Positions 24,319 to 33,540 are shown, counted from the stretch's first letter. The stretch: DNA of 64,000 nt from Streptomyces lydicus (GCF_000717345.1 NZ_JNZA01000028.1:30433-94432), one strand, 5' to 3'. Notes: generated from the sequence alone by a model not told the origin. Numbers and translations: made by a program.

Positions 24319-25745
24319 CGCGCCCCGCCCCGCGCCGCCTCAGGTGTCCCGTCCGCCCCTTCCCTCACGGCCGTCGCGTCAGCCGCGTCAGGCGTGACGT
24401 TTCCTCTGCCGCTGCCGTGCCCCACCACGCCCTGTTCCGCGTCCGCCGCCGTCACCAGGTCCGGCTGCCAGCCGTACCGGTCGAGGGCCGCCGCCAGCGC
24501 CCGGACCATCCGCGGATCGAACTGCGCGCCGGCGCACTTGCGCAGCTCCGCGACCGCGGCCGGCACCGGCCGGGCCCGGCGGTAGGAGCGGGTCGAGGTC
24601 ATCGCGTCGAAGGCGTCGGCGACCGCCACCACCCGGGCGAACTCCGGGATCTGATGACCCCTCAGGCCGTACGGGTAGCCCCGGCCGTCCAGCCGTTCGT
24701 GGTGGTGCAGGATCGCCGCGCGCGCCTCCCCCAGGAAGCCGATGCCGCGCACGATCTCGTGCCCGTACTCCGGGTGCAGCTCGATGACCCGGCGCTCCTC
24801 CGGGGTCAGCGGCCCGTCCTTGCGCAACAGCCGGGTGGGAACGCCGAGTTTGCCCACGTCGTGCAGGATGCCGGCGAACCGCAGGACCTCGGTCCGATCG
24901 TCCGGCATGCCCAGCTCCCGGGCGATCATCACGGAGGCCCGGCCGACCCGCTCGCTGTGCCCGCGGGTGTAGCGGTCCTTGATGTCCACGGCCTGCACCA
25001 GTGCGCGGATGGTGGCCTGGTGGGCGGCGCGTTCGCGGTGGTACCGGTCGAAGACCCAGGCCGACAGGCACATCGGCAGCAGCACCAGCAGCGCCGCCGG
25101 CGGCCCGTACGCGCTGCGCCACAGCACCGCCATCATCAGCCCGGCGAGACCGTGGACGAGGTGCGGTCCGAGCGAGCGGGTCAGCAGCCCGCGCCAGGCG
25201 GTGCGCGGCGGGTGCCGTTCGGCGGCGACCAGCACCCCGCCGTCCAGCGCCGCGAGCACCGCGCAGAAGGTGGCAGCGGCGGCCGCGGCGGGCAGCAGCA
25301 GGACGGGGAAGCGGGGTGCGGCAAGGGCGTGCGGGCCGAGGGCGCGGAAGACCTCGGCGGCCGCGCAGGAGGCCAGCGCCGGCTCCGCGGCGTGCCAGAG
25401 CCTGCGGGCGGCGGCCGAGCGGGCCGCGGCCGGCGCGAGCAGCCCGCCCGGTACGGCGGCCAGCGCGGCGAGGGCGGGCGGCAGCAGGAAGACCCCGGCG
25501 AGCAGGACCGGGTCGGCCCAGCCGGGTCCCGCGTACGACCGGGTCCCGTGCGGCGCCCGGCCGCCCGGCAGCGGGCAGCCACGGATCCGTTCGCTCAGTG
25601 CGTAGAGGGCGGCCAGGGCCAGGGCGCTGCTCCAGGGAGCGCCGGCGCCGAGCCGTAGGACGGGGGCGGTGCACAGGGCCGCGGCCAGGGCGGCGCAGCC
25701 GATGTATCCGCGCGCCGCCGTCGGAAGTCCCCGTATCGCGCCCAT
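24315..25745 (-). CDS. Membrane HD-GYP domain protein (candidate c-di-GMP phosphodiesterase)
   Basis: A 476-residue protein with N-terminal membrane helices (about residues 15-215) and a C-terminal HD-GYP domain. Motifs are H in RGHSERVG, HD in AGILHDVGKLGVP, HPEYGHEI, HHHERLDGRGYPYGL and VADAFDAMTS, which is the full set for cyclic-di-GMP hydrolases. In Streptomyces c-di-GMP controls development through BldD, so this gene could act there. The ATG at 25745 is used; a Gly/Arg-rich N-terminus makes the precise start uncertain. It overlaps the downstream HD gene by four bases. Confidence 0.88.
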   Translation of the reverse strand: MGAIRGLPTAARGYIGCAALAAALCTAPVLRLGAGAPWSSALALAALYALSERIRGCPLPGGRAPHGTRSYAGPGWADPVLLAGVFLLPPALAALAAVPGGLLAPAAARSAAARRLWHAAEPALASCAAAEVFRALGPHALAAPRFPVLLLPAAAAAATFCAVLAALDGGVLVAAERHPPRTAWRGLLTRSLGPHLVHGLAGLMMAVLWRSAYGPPAALLVLLPMCLSAWVFDRYHRERAAHQATIRALVQAVDIKDRYTRGHSERVGRASVMIARELGMPDDRTEVLRFAGILHDVGKLGVPTRLLRKDGPLTPEERRVIELHPEYGHEIVRGIGFLGEARAAILHHHERLDGRGYPYGLRGHQIPEFARVVAVADAFDAMTSTRSYRRARPVPAAVAELRKCAGAQFDPRMVRALAAALDRYGWQPDLVTAADAEQGVVGHGSGRGNVTPDAADATAVREGADGTPEAARGGAR

Positions 25746-25926
25746 CGCGCCGTCCTCCTCACCGTGCCCGCGGTCCCGTGCCCGTGACGAGCCAGGGCCC
25801 GGCGCCCCGCACTGCGGAGCGCCCGGGTTCGGTGAGAATAGAGGGGCTGCGGCGCCGGGGAGGGCGCATCAGCGGATCGGGCGGGGGGATCGCCTCACCC
25901 CTCACCCCTTAGGGTGATCTGCCGTC

Positions 25927-26328
25927 TTATTCGGCGCGCGCGGTCTCGGACCGTGCATCGCCGGGGCCGGCCGGCTCGCCGCCCGCCTGCCCGGCGGCGG
26001 CCGCGTCCGCCTGCTCGCGCCGGGCCGCGTCCCGCTTGGCCTGTTCCAGCACGCTCACCTCGGGCACGGTCTCACCGGCCCGGATGAGCTCGATCCGGCC
26101 CATCACCTTGGAGCGCAGATCGGCGGGGACGTCGTCGTGGCCGCAGCAGCGCTTGACGAGCTTCTTGACGGCCTGCTCCAGGCCGTACTTCTCCAGGCAC
26201 GGCGAGCACTCGTCGAGATGCACCTGGAAATCGGCGCACTCCCCCGCCGGCATCTCACGGTCGAGATACTCGTAGAGGTGATCAAGGACCTCGGAGCAGT
26301 CCTTCTCGTGCGGCTCTCCGCAGCTCAT
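25927..26328 (-). CDS. rsrA: Redox-sensitive zinc anti-sigma factor RsrA
   Basis: A 133-residue ZAS-family anti-sigma factor that holds SigR until disulphide stress releases it. The zinc/redox ligands fall at C11, H37, C41 and C44, the same numbers as in the S. coelicolor protein; C3, C31, C61 and C62 are the other cysteines. The tail after about residue 90 is Ala/Glu/Gly-rich and makes it longer than the S. coelicolor form (about 105). Its ATG overlaps the sigR stop (ATGA), so sigma and anti-sigma are made in step. Confidence 0.96.
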   Translation of the reverse strand: MSCGEPHEKDCSEVLDHLYEYLDREMPAGECADFQVHLDECSPCLEKYGLEQAVKKLVKRCCGHDDVPADLRSKVMGRIELIRAGETVPEVSVLEQAKRDAARREQADAAAAGQAGGEPAGPGDARSETARAE

Positions 26329-27029
26329 GATCCCGAGCCTTTCCGGTCGTGCGGCTCCGGCGACGGCCCGGCCTGCGGATCCGCAGCCGTTGCCCCCGCC
26401 GGGACCAGCCCGCGCTCACGGGCGTAATCCTCCAGCATGCCCCGCAGTTGGCGCCGGCCGCGGTGCAGCCTGGACATCACGGTGCCGATGGGTGTCCCCA
26501 TGATGTCCGCGATCTCCTTGTACGCAAACCCTTCGACGTCCGCGAGGTAGACCGCGATGCGGAATTCCTCGGGAATCGCCTGGAGCGCGGCCTTCACGTC
26601 CGAGTCGGGGAGGTGGTCGAGCGCCTGGGACTCGGCGGAGCGCAGACCCGTCGACATGTGCGACTCGGCGCGCGCCAGCTGCCAGTCCTCGATCTCCTCG
26701 GCGGCACTGCGCTGGGGCTCGCGCTGCTTCTTGCGGTAGGAGTTGATGAAGGTGTTCGTGAGGATGCGGTAGAGCCACGCCTTGAGGTTGGTGCCCTCCC
26801 GGAACTGGTGGAAGGACGCGTATGCCTTGGCATACGTCTCCTGCACCAGGTCCTCCGCGTCGGACGGATTGCGCGTCATGCGCAGCCCGGCGGAGTACAT
26901 CTGGTCCAGGAACATGAGGGCGTCCCGCTCGAAGCGCGCATTGCGCTCGGCCGCGCTCTCCTCCGGGCGCGCAGACTGCTCCCCAGCAGTGCCGTCGGCC
27001 CCTGCGTCGGTACCGGTGACCGGACCCAC
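26325..27029 (-). CDS. sigR: ECF sigma factor SigR (thiol-oxidative stress); longer isoform possible from 27188
   Basis: An ECF sigma factor directing the thiol stress regulon (thioredoxin, mycothiol, proteolysis genes). From the GTG at 27029 it has 234 residues: region 2 around [20 protein letters not shown], region 4 around [20 protein letters not shown]. The frame stays open upstream to 27230. The ATG at 27188 has a good GGAG site and would add 53 residues, matching the unstable SigR-prime isoform known from S. coelicolor, made from the SigR-dependent promoter. That promoter is visible at 27248-27273. The ATG at 27230 would lie almost at the transcription start, so it is less likely. rsrA overlaps downstream. 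Confidence 0.93.
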   Translation of the reverse strand: MGPVTGTDAGADGTAGEQSARPEESAAERNARFERDALMFLDQMYSAGLRMTRNPSDAEDLVQETYAKAYASFHQFREGTNLKAWLYRILTNTFINSYRKKQREPQRSAAEEIEDWQLARAESHMSTGLRSAESQALDHLPDSDVKAALQAIPEEFRIAVYLADVEGFAYKEIADIMGTPIGTVMSRLHRGRRQLRGMLEDYARERGLVPAGATAADPQAGPSPEPHDRKGSGS

Positions 27030-27247
27030 CTCCTCCAACACCGTCACGGATCCGGAAGCGGACCCCCTCGAATCGGAGAATAGACGACGATCCGGTGCCG
27101 CCGCCGCTCCAGCCAGAGCTGGCTGCGTCACCTGCATCTGCGACCACGGCAGGTCAGCGGCCGGGCGGGCCGGGCAAGCGATTCCCATGCGGCGGACTCC
27201 CATTCCTCGTGCTTCGCCGGACGTACTCAAGTACTTCCAGCTCTCAC

Positions 27248-27273
27248 AACAGCCCCCGCGCCCCGGTCATTCC
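27248..27273 (-). promoter_or_regulatory. SigR-dependent promoter of sigR (p2-type)
   Basis: On the minus strand GGAAT (27273-27269) is followed by exactly 18 bases and GTT (27250-27248), the consensus for SigR promoters. Transcription would start near 27240 and make the longer SigR isoform mRNA. This is the positive autoregulation expected for the gene. Confidence 0.85.
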
Positions 27274-27327
27274 CGCCCGCCGCACCGATCTTCGCCACCC
27301 TCCGGTCCCCTTCCCGCACCCCCGGGG

Positions 27328-27356
27328 TTGACAAATCCGCTTGCCGCTTCAGCAAT
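27328..27356 (+). promoter_or_regulatory. Housekeeping-type promoter for a leaderless transcript
   Basis: TTGACA (27328-27333), a 17-base spacer and AGCAAT (27351-27356). The -35 box is perfect and the -10 box weak. The start point expected 7 bases later is at the GTG start codon of the next gene, suggesting a leaderless mRNA. Confidence 0.5.
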
Positions 27357-27362
27357 GGGAGG

Positions 27363-28046
27363 GTGGACCACACACCGAACGACACACACCACGGCGCAGC
27401 CGGCGGCGGCCCGGGCGGCAGCGCGGACGGCACGGCCCGCGCCGACTCCGACAGCGGCGCGCACGGGAGCGCGTACGAACGGGTGCTCGCCGAGGTGGGG
27501 CCGCGGTTGCGGCGGCTGCGGCAGGAGCGCGGGGTGACGCTGGCCGCGCTCTCCGGGGCGACCGGGATCTCGGTGAGCACCCTCTCGCGCCTGGAGTCCG
27601 GTGGCCGCCGGGCCACCCTGGAACTGCTCCTGCCGCTCGCCCAGGCGCATCAGGTGCCGCTGGACGAGCTGGTGGGGGCGCCCGCGGTCGGCGATCCGCG
27701 GGTGCGGGCGGTGCCGGTGCGGCACGGGGACCGGACGGTGGTGCCGCTCACCCGCCAGCCGGGCGCCCTTCAGGCGTTCAAGCTGGTCATCGACCCGGGC
27801 GGGGAACCGCCGGAGCAGCGTACGCACGAGGGCTACGAGTGGCTGTACGTGCTGTCCGGGCGGCTGCGGCTGCTGCTGGCCGACCGGGACGTGGAGCTGC
27901 GGGCCGGCGAGGCCGCCGAGTTCGACACCCGGCTGCCGCACTGGTTCGGGCCGGCGGACAACCGGCCGGTGGAGCTGCTGAGCCTGTTCGGCCGGCAGGG
28001 CGAGCGGATGCACGTACGGGCCCGCCCGCGGGGACGGACGGACTGA
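27363..28046 (+). CDS. XRE-family regulator with C-terminal cupin domain
   Basis: A 227-residue regulator. Residues about 45-100 form an XRE helix-turn-helix (LRQERGVTLAALSGATGISV) and about 115-205 a cupin barrel (HEGYEWLYVLSGRLRLLLAD, ending PHWFG). Such HTH-cupin proteins often sense small metabolites and control transport or catabolic genes. The first 35 residues are Gly/Asp/His-rich. The GTG at 27363 probably begins a leaderless mRNA. It is divergent from sigR and convergent with a hydrolase gene; its target is unclear. Confidence 0.88.
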   Translation: MDHTPNDTHHGAAGGGPGGSADGTARADSDSGAHGSAYERVLAEVGPRLRRLRQERGVTLAALSGATGISVSTLSRLESGGRRATLELLLPLAQAHQVPLDELVGAPAVGDPRVRAVPVRHGDRTVVPLTRQPGALQAFKLVIDPGGEPPEQRTHEGYEWLYVLSGRLRLLLADRDVELRAGEAAEFDTRLPHWFGPADNRPVELLSLFGRQGERMHVRARPRGRTD

Positions 28047-28091
28047 CCCGGCGAGGCCGGTGCCCGCGCCGGCCGGGCCCCGCCGCGGCGG

Positions 28092-28739
28092 TCAGCCGAA
28101 CAGCCCGTCCAGCCAGGCGACCACCGCGTCCGTGAGCTGCGCCATCGACTCCGCCTCGGTGACGCCCGCCTTCTTCGGCACCGCGAAGCCGTGGTCCCCG
28201 TGCGGGACCTCGGTGAGCACGGTCCCCGGCGGGAACTCCTCCGGCCGGCCGAACGGGTCCCGGCCGCCCTGGACGACCAGGGTCGGCACCCCGGCGCCGG
28301 TCAGCTCGTCCACCCGGGACTTCTCCGGCTTGCCCGGCGGGTGCAGCGGGAAGCTCAGCGCGAGCACCGCCTCGGCGCCCAGCTCACGCGCCGTACGACA
28401 GGCGACCCGGGCCCCGGCGCTGCGGCCGCCGGCGACCACCGGCAGCCCCGGCTTCTCCAGCGCCGGCCACAGCGCCGTCCACGCCGCGTCCAGGGTCTTC
28501 GGCGCCGGTGCCACCTTCTTGCCCGCCACCCGCCACGGCTGCTCGACCAGCGCCACGGTGTAGCCACGGGCCGGCAGCGCGGCCGCCAGCGCCCGCAGGT
28601 CGCGCGCCTCGATGCCGCCGCCGGCGCCGTGGCTGACGGCGACCACGGCCCGGGCCGGCTCCGCGTCGCGGTGCCAGGTGATCCGGGCGTCGCCCGCCGG
28701 CGTCCCGACCGTCTCGGTCTCCCTCGCCCCTGTACTCAT
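28092..28739 (-). CDS. Alpha/beta hydrolase (KANL3/Tex30-like)
   Basis: A 215-residue alpha/beta hydrolase. The oxyanion region is VVAVSHGAGGG, the nucleophile elbow is GGRSAGARVA (serine nucleophile), with likely acid in VVQGGRDPFG and base histidine in PHGDHGF. This matches the small Tex30/KANL3-like dienelactone hydrolase group of unknown substrate. The start is the ATG at 28739. No signal peptide, so cytosolic. Neighbours give no clear pathway. Confidence 0.85.
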   Translation of the reverse strand: MSTGARETETVGTPAGDARITWHRDAEPARAVVAVSHGAGGGIEARDLRALAAALPARGYTVALVEQPWRVAGKKVAPAPKTLDAAWTALWPALEKPGLPVVAGGRSAGARVACRTARELGAEAVLALSFPLHPPGKPEKSRVDELTGAGVPTLVVQGGRDPFGRPEEFPPGTVLTEVPHGDHGFAVPKKAGVTEAESMAQLTDAVVAWLDGLFG

Positions 28740-28893
28740 GCCGCACCCTCACTTCCCTCGGCCTGGCCCTCGCCCGGCGCGCCCCGTGCCGTGACGCCTC
28801 GCCGCGCGCGCTCGCGCTGCCCATCCTGCCCGCGCGAGGGCGAGAAGGGCAGCACAGCCCGCCGGCACCCCCGTGCGCGGCGCGGGCGCGCGG

Positions 28894-29721
28894 TCAGAAC
28901 AGCGTGCCGACCTCGGGCGCCGCCAGCTCGGTGACCAGCTCGGGACCGTTGTTGCGGACGTTGCTGACCTCGGTCGGCACCGGGAAGGCCCGCATCAGGC
29001 CGGGTGGCGGGGGCGCCAGCAGCGCCCGCAGCTCGTCGGGGTCCGTACGGGCCGGGTCCAGCCAGGCGTCCCAGCGGTCCGGCGGGAGCACCAGCGGCAT
29101 CCTGGGGTGGATCTCGGCCAGCGACTGCGGGCCCTCGCCGCCCGCCCCGGCCAGCGGGGTGGTCTCGGCGTCGGTGGTGACGACCGTGCAGGTCACCCAC
29201 CAGGCCCCCGGGTGGCCCCCGGGCAGGGTGCGGTCCCGCCAGAACTCGTACAGCCCGGCCAGCGCCATCACGGAGCCGTCCGCGGGCGTGACGAAGTACG
29301 GCTGCTTGCGGGGCCGCTTCCGCCGGCCCCGCTCCTCCAGCTGCCGCTCGGCGGCGTCGGTGACCCACTCGAAGTAGCCGTCGCCGGGCAGCAGGCAGCG
29401 GCGGGCCGCGAACGCCTGGCGGAAGGACGGCTTCTCGTGCACCGTCTCGGCCCGGGCGTTGATCATCTTCGCGGCGGCGTCGGGTGAGGTCGCCCACGCC
29501 GGCACCAGCCCCCACTTCAGCGGCCGCAGCTGGCGCGCGGGGCCCGGCGGGAAGGCGCCGGCCGCCGCTCCCTTGAGGGGGCGTTCGAGCACCGCGTGCA
29601 CGGTGTCCGTCGGAGCCACGTTCCAACTGGGCGCCAGGGTCTCCTCGGGTTCCCACTGCTGAACACCGAAGAGCTCCACCAGTTCCTCGGGACGACGACT
29701 CGCTGCATACCGACCGCACAT
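28894..29721 (-). CDS. SRAP (HMCES/YedK-type) abasic-site protein
   Basis: A 275-residue SOS-response-associated peptidase-like protein. Proteins of this family crosslink through C2 to abasic sites in single-stranded DNA and shield them. The start MCGRY at 29721 places the essential cysteine at position 2, which decides the start over an upstream ATG. Further hallmarks are SWNVAPTD, KWGLVPAWA, INARAETV (Asn/Glu of the active site) and HPRMPLVLP with the active histidine. A basic RGRRKRPRKQ insert lies mid-protein. It is divergent from an M50-like gene by only 35 bases. Confidence 0.93.
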   Translation of the reverse strand: MCGRYAASRRPEELVELFGVQQWEPEETLAPSWNVAPTDTVHAVLERPLKGAAAGAFPPGPARQLRPLKWGLVPAWATSPDAAAKMINARAETVHEKPSFRQAFAARRCLLPGDGYFEWVTDAAERQLEERGRRKRPRKQPYFVTPADGSVMALAGLYEFWRDRTLPGGHPGAWWVTCTVVTTDAETTPLAGAGGEGPQSLAEIHPRMPLVLPPDRWDAWLDPARTDPDELRALLAPPPPGLMRAFPVPTEVSNVRNNGPELVTELAAPEVGTLF

Positions 29722-29756
29722 GCGTGCCACACTGCCATGCCACACGAAGGGGAGAC

Positions 29757-30470
29757 ATGGACACCGACCACCTCACCGACATATGGGGCCGGGTCTTCGG
29801 GACCCAGCCCCCGCCCTCGCTCTGGCTGGTGCTCGTCACCGCGGCGCTGGCGCTGGGCGCCGTCGTCCCGCGCACCGCCTGGCGGCTGTCCCGCAACGCC
29901 GTCACCATCGCGCACGAGGGCGGGCACGGGCTGATCGCCCTGCTCACCGGGCGCCGCCTGGACGGCATCCGGCTGCACTCGGACACCTCGGGCCTGACCG
30001 TTTCGCGTGGCAAGCCGACCGGTCTCGGCATGGTGCTGACCGCCGCGGCGGGCTACATCGCCCCGTCGCTGCTGGGGCTGGCGGGCGCCGCGCTGCTCGC
30101 CGCGGGGCACATCACGGCGCTTCTGTGGGGTGCCACCGCCCTGCTGCTGGCGATGCTCGTCATGATCCGCAACGCCTACGGCGTGCTCACCGTGGTCCTG
30201 GCCGGCGCCGCGTTCGTCCTGGTCTCCTGGCTGACCACGCCCCAGGTGCAGGCGGTGTTCGCGTACGCGGTGGTGTGGTTCCTGCTGCTGGGCGGGGTGC
30301 GGCCGCCGTTCGAGCTCCAGGGCAAGCGGCGCCGGGGCGGCGCCGCGGACTCCGACCCGGACCAGCTGGCGCGCCTGACCCATGTCCCGCCGGCCGTGTG
30401 GCTCGGGCTCTTCCACGTCGTGACGCTGTGCTCCCTCACGGGCGGCGGCCGCTGGCTGCTCGGCCTCTGA
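29757..30470 (+). CDS. M50B-type intramembrane metalloprotease-like protein
   Basis: A 237-residue membrane protein of the peptidase M50B-like family. The zinc motif HExxH is present in IAHEGGHGLIAL (about residue 52-63), and about six hydrophobic helices follow. These proteins resemble site-2 proteases but many lack a known substrate. The ATG at 29757 follows AAGGGGAG. It may be co-regulated with the divergent SRAP gene through a very short shared promoter. Confidence 0.85.
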   Translation: MDTDHLTDIWGRVFGTQPPPSLWLVLVTAALALGAVVPRTAWRLSRNAVTIAHEGGHGLIALLTGRRLDGIRLHSDTSGLTVSRGKPTGLGMVLTAAAGYIAPSLLGLAGAALLAAGHITALLWGATALLLAMLVMIRNAYGVLTVVLAGAAFVLVSWLTTPQVQAVFAYAVVWFLLLGGVRPPFELQGKRRRGGAADSDPDQLARLTHVPPAVWLGLFHVVTLCSLTGGGRWLLGL

Positions 30471-30612
30471 CGTCAACCCGGCCGGTACGTCCTCCCCCGC
30501 CCGCCGTTTCCGCCGCTCCCGTACGCGCGCGCACTACCAGTGCCACGTTTCGGCGGGGTTGCGCCACTTTTGATCAAGATCGGCACCCTTGCCCAGCCAT
30601 TAAAGTAAGGGC

Positions 30613-31995
30613 ATGACCGAGAGCCCCGCACACCCCGCCCTGTGGCCCGCCCCCCTCGCGCCCGGGGCCGTCGATGCAACCGTCACCGTGCCCGGCTCGA
30701 AATCGGTCACCAACCGCGGCCTGGTACTGGCCGCCCTCTCCTCCGAGCCGGGCTGGCTGCGCCGCCCGCTGCGCTCCCGCGACACCCTGCTGATGGCCGA
30801 GGCGCTGCGCACCATGGGCGTCGGCATCGAGGAGACGGCCTCGTCGAGTTCCTCCGGTCCGGCCGGGTCCGCGGACTCCGGGCAGCAGCCCGGCGGCGGC
30901 GAGGCATGGCGGATCATCCCGGCGGGGCTGCACGGCCCGGCCACCGTCGACGTCGGCAATGCCGGAACGGTCATGCGCTTCCTGCCCCCGGTCGCGGCGC
31001 TGGCGGACGGCCCGGTGCGCTTCGACGGCGACCCGCGCTCCTACGAGCGTCCGCTCGGCGGGGTCATCGACGCGCTGCGCGCCCTGGGCGCCCGGATCGA
31101 CGACGACAACCGCGGCGCCCTGCCGCTGACGGTGTTCGGCGGCGGTGCCCTGGAGGGCGGCGCGGTCGAGATCGACGCCTCCTCGTCCTCCCAGTTCGTC
31201 AGCGCCCTGCTGCTGTCCGCGCCGCGCTTCAACCAGGGCGTCGAGGTCCGGCACGTCGGCGCGGCGCTGCCCTCGATGCCGCACATCCGGATGACCGTGG
31301 ACATGCTGCGCAGCGTCGGCGCGCAGGTGGACACCCCCGAGGCGGGCGGCGAGCCGAACGTCTGGCGGGTCACCCCGGGTGCGCTGCTCGGCCGCGACCT
31401 CGTCGTCGAGCCCGACCTGTCCAACGCCCAGCCGTTCCTGGCCGCCGCGCTGGTCACCGGCGGTCGCGTCACCATCCCGGACTGGCCGGCGCACACCACG
31501 CAGCCCGGTGACGCGCTGCGTGAGATCTTCACCACCATGGGCGGCTCCTGCGAGCTGACCGAGCAGGGCCTGACCCTGACCGGCAGCGGCCGGATCCACG
31601 GCATCGACGTCGATCTGAGCGAGGTCGGCGAGCTGACCCCGGGCATCGCCGCGGTCGCCGCGCTGGCCGACTCCCCCTCCACCCTGCGCGGCGTCGCGCA
31701 TCTGCGGCTGCACGAGACCGACCGGCTCGCCGCGCTCACCAAGGAGCTCAACGAACTCGGCGGCGACGTCACCGAGACCGCGGACGGTCTGCACATCCGG
31801 CCCCGCCCCCTGCACGGCGGGATCTTCCACACCTACGAGGACCACCGGCTGGCCACCGCCGCCGCGATCATCGGCCTCGCGGTGGAAGGCGTCGAGGTGG
31901 AGAACGTCGCCACGACGGCCAAGACCCTGCCCGACTTCCCCGCCCTGTGGGCGGAGATGCTCGACCCGTCGGCGGCCCCCGCCCGGAGAGCCTGA
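30613..31995 (+). CDS. aroA: 3-phosphoshikimate 1-carboxyvinyltransferase (EPSP synthase)
   Basis: Catalyses the sixth step of the shikimate pathway, joining phosphoenolpyruvate to shikimate-3-phosphate. Signatures are [18 protein letters not shown] (27-44), [14 protein letters not shown] (113-126), [17 protein letters not shown] and [14 protein letters not shown]. At 460 residues it is longer than usual. Most of the excess is a low-complexity insert at about 75-97 (Ser/Gly/Gln-rich, DNA 30837-30903) between the first strands. The ATG at 30613 follows AAGGGC. rsgA follows 14 bases after the stop, probably in one operon. Confidence 0.95.
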   Translation: MTESPAHPALWPAPLAPGAVDATVTVPGSKSVTNRGLVLAALSSEPGWLRRPLRSRDTLLMAEALRTMGVGIEETASSSSSGPAGSADSGQQPGGGEAWRIIPAGLHGPATVDVGNAGTVMRFLPPVAALADGPVRFDGDPRSYERPLGGVIDALRALGARIDDDNRGALPLTVFGGGALEGGAVEIDASSSSQFVSALLLSAPRFNQGVEVRHVGAALPSMPHIRMTVDMLRSVGAQVDTPEAGGEPNVWRVTPGALLGRDLVVEPDLSNAQPFLAAALVTGGRVTIPDWPAHTTQPGDALREIFTTMGGSCELTEQGLTLTGSGRIHGIDVDLSEVGELTPGIAAVAALADSPSTLRGVAHLRLHETDRLAALTKELNELGGDVTETADGLHIRPRPLHGGIFHTYEDHRLATAAAIIGLAVEGVEVENVATTAKTLPDFPALWAEMLDPSAAPARRA

Positions 31996-32009
31996 AGGGT
32001 CCGGCCGCC

Positions 32010-33017
32010 ATGCGCCGCTACGGCAAGAACCCCGATGAGGACGACATCCGCGTCCGGCCCAACCGCAAGGGCAACCGTCCCCGTACGAACATCCGCCCCA
32101 AGCACGAGGACGCGGCCGAGGGCCTGGTCCTGACGGTCGACCGCGGCCGGCTGACGTGCCTCATCGACGACCGCACGGTCACCGCGATGAAGGCCCGCGA
32201 ACTGGGCCGCAAGAGCGCGGTGGTCGGCGACCGGGTCGCCGTCGTCGGCGATCTGAGCGGCGCCAAGGACACCCTCGCGCGGATCGTCCGGGTCGAGCCG
32301 CGCACCTCGACACTGCGCCGTACGGCCGACGACGACGACCCGTTCGAGCGCGTCGTGGTCGCCAACGCCGACCAGTTGGCCATCGTCACCGCGCTCGCCG
32401 ACCCCGAGCCGCGCCCCCGGCTGATCGACCGCTGCCTGGTCGCCGCCTACGACGCGGGCCTGGACCCGCTGCTGGTGCTGACCAAGTCCGATCTCGCCTC
32501 CGCGGACGCCCTGTTGGAGTCCTACGGCGCGCTCGGCGTCCCCTATGTCGTCACCAACCGCGAGGAACTCACCGACGGCCGCGCCGCAGAGCAGGTGCGC
32601 GAGGTGCTGAAGGGCCGGATGACGGCTTTCGTCGGGCACTCCGGCGTCGGCAAGACGACCCTGGTCAACGCGCTGGTCCCGGCGCGCCGCCGGGCCACCG
32701 GACACGTCAACGCGGTCACCGGCCGCGGCCGGCACACCACCACCTCCGCGCTGGCGCTGCCGCTGCCCGGCGACTCGGGCTGGGTCATCGACACCCCCGG
32801 CGTCCGCTCCTTCGGGCTGGCGCACATCGACCCGTCCCGCGTCATCCACGCCTTCCCCGACCTGGAGCCGGGCACCGCCGAATGCCCGCGCGCCTGCAGC
32901 CACGACGAGCCGGACTGCGCGCTGGACGCCTGGGTCACCGACGGCCACGCCGACCCGGCCCGGCTCTATTCGCTGCGCCGCCTGCTGTCCACCAGGGAAC
33001 GACGCGAGGGCGACTGA
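32010..33017 (+). CDS. rsgA: Ribosome small-subunit GTPase RsgA
   Basis: A 335-residue circularly permuted GTPase that checks 30S subunit assembly. An OB-like domain (residues about 35-110) precedes the GTPase, with motifs in the permuted order: G4 TKSD, G1 GHSGVGKTTLV, G2/switch in RGRHTTT, G3 DTPGVRSFG. The C-terminal zinc site is CPRACSHDEPDC. The start at 32010 gives an Arg/Lys-rich N-terminus (MRRYGKNPDEDD) seen in actinobacterial members. It sits directly after aroA, a pairing that recurs in Actinobacteria. Confidence 0.94.
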   Translation: MRRYGKNPDEDDIRVRPNRKGNRPRTNIRPKHEDAAEGLVLTVDRGRLTCLIDDRTVTAMKARELGRKSAVVGDRVAVVGDLSGAKDTLARIVRVEPRTSTLRRTADDDDPFERVVVANADQLAIVTALADPEPRPRLIDRCLVAAYDAGLDPLLVLTKSDLASADALLESYGALGVPYVVTNREELTDGRAAEQVREVLKGRMTAFVGHSGVGKTTLVNALVPARRRATGHVNAVTGRGRHTTTSALALPLPGDSGWVIDTPGVRSFGLAHIDPSRVIHAFPDLEPGTAECPRACSHDEPDCALDAWVTDGHADPARLYSLRRLLSTRERREGD

Positions 33018-33168
33018 TCACCGGGTTTGCCCCCACCCGTCCGAGGTAAATGCATAATCACACCAAGGCTGGCGAACTGGTCACCAGGCCCTGATCGCCC
33101 GGACGGGGCCCCGGACGAGTGAGGCTGAAGTCCCGTCGTCACTCATCCAGCTGACGGAGGCAGGGCTT

Positions 33169-33501
33169 ATGGCGTGGGCGTGGCTGCTGGTCGTGGTGGC
33201 GGGGCTCCTGGAGACCGGCTTCGCGGTCTGCCTCAAGCTCTCGCACGGCCTCACCCGCCTCTTCCCGACCCTCGCCTTCGCGGCGTTCGCGCTCGCCAGC
33301 TTCGGTCTGCTGACGCTGGCGCTGCGCAAGCTCGACGTCGGCCCGGCGTACGCGGTCTGGACCGGCCTCGGCGCGGCCGGCACGGCGGTCTACGGCATGG
33401 TCTTCCTCGGCGACGTGGTCTCCACCCTCAAGATCCTCTCGATCACGCTGGTCATCGTGGGCGTGGTCGGGCTGCAGCTGTCGGGCTCGGGCGGACACTG
33501 A
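33169..33501 (+). CDS. SMR family guanidinium exporter (Gdx/SugE-type)
   Basis: A 110-residue four-helix small multidrug resistance protein. GLLETGFAVCLKLSHGLTRL and VGPAYAVWTGLGAAG match the SugE/Gdx branch, now known to export guanidinium against protons, rather than EmrE. The essential glutamate is E14. It likely works as an antiparallel dimer from a single gene. The ATG at 33169 follows GACGGAGG. Its 151-base leader is GC-rich with repeated elements and could hold a guanidine riboswitch, though I could not confirm a fold. Confidence 0.88.
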   Translation: MAWAWLLVVVAGLLETGFAVCLKLSHGLTRLFPTLAFAAFALASFGLLTLALRKLDVGPAYAVWTGLGAAGTAVYGMVFLGDVVSTLKILSITLVIVGVVGLQLSGSGGH

Positions 33502-33540
33502 GGCCCTCCACGCCCCGCACCGAGGGCTCCTGACGTTTCG

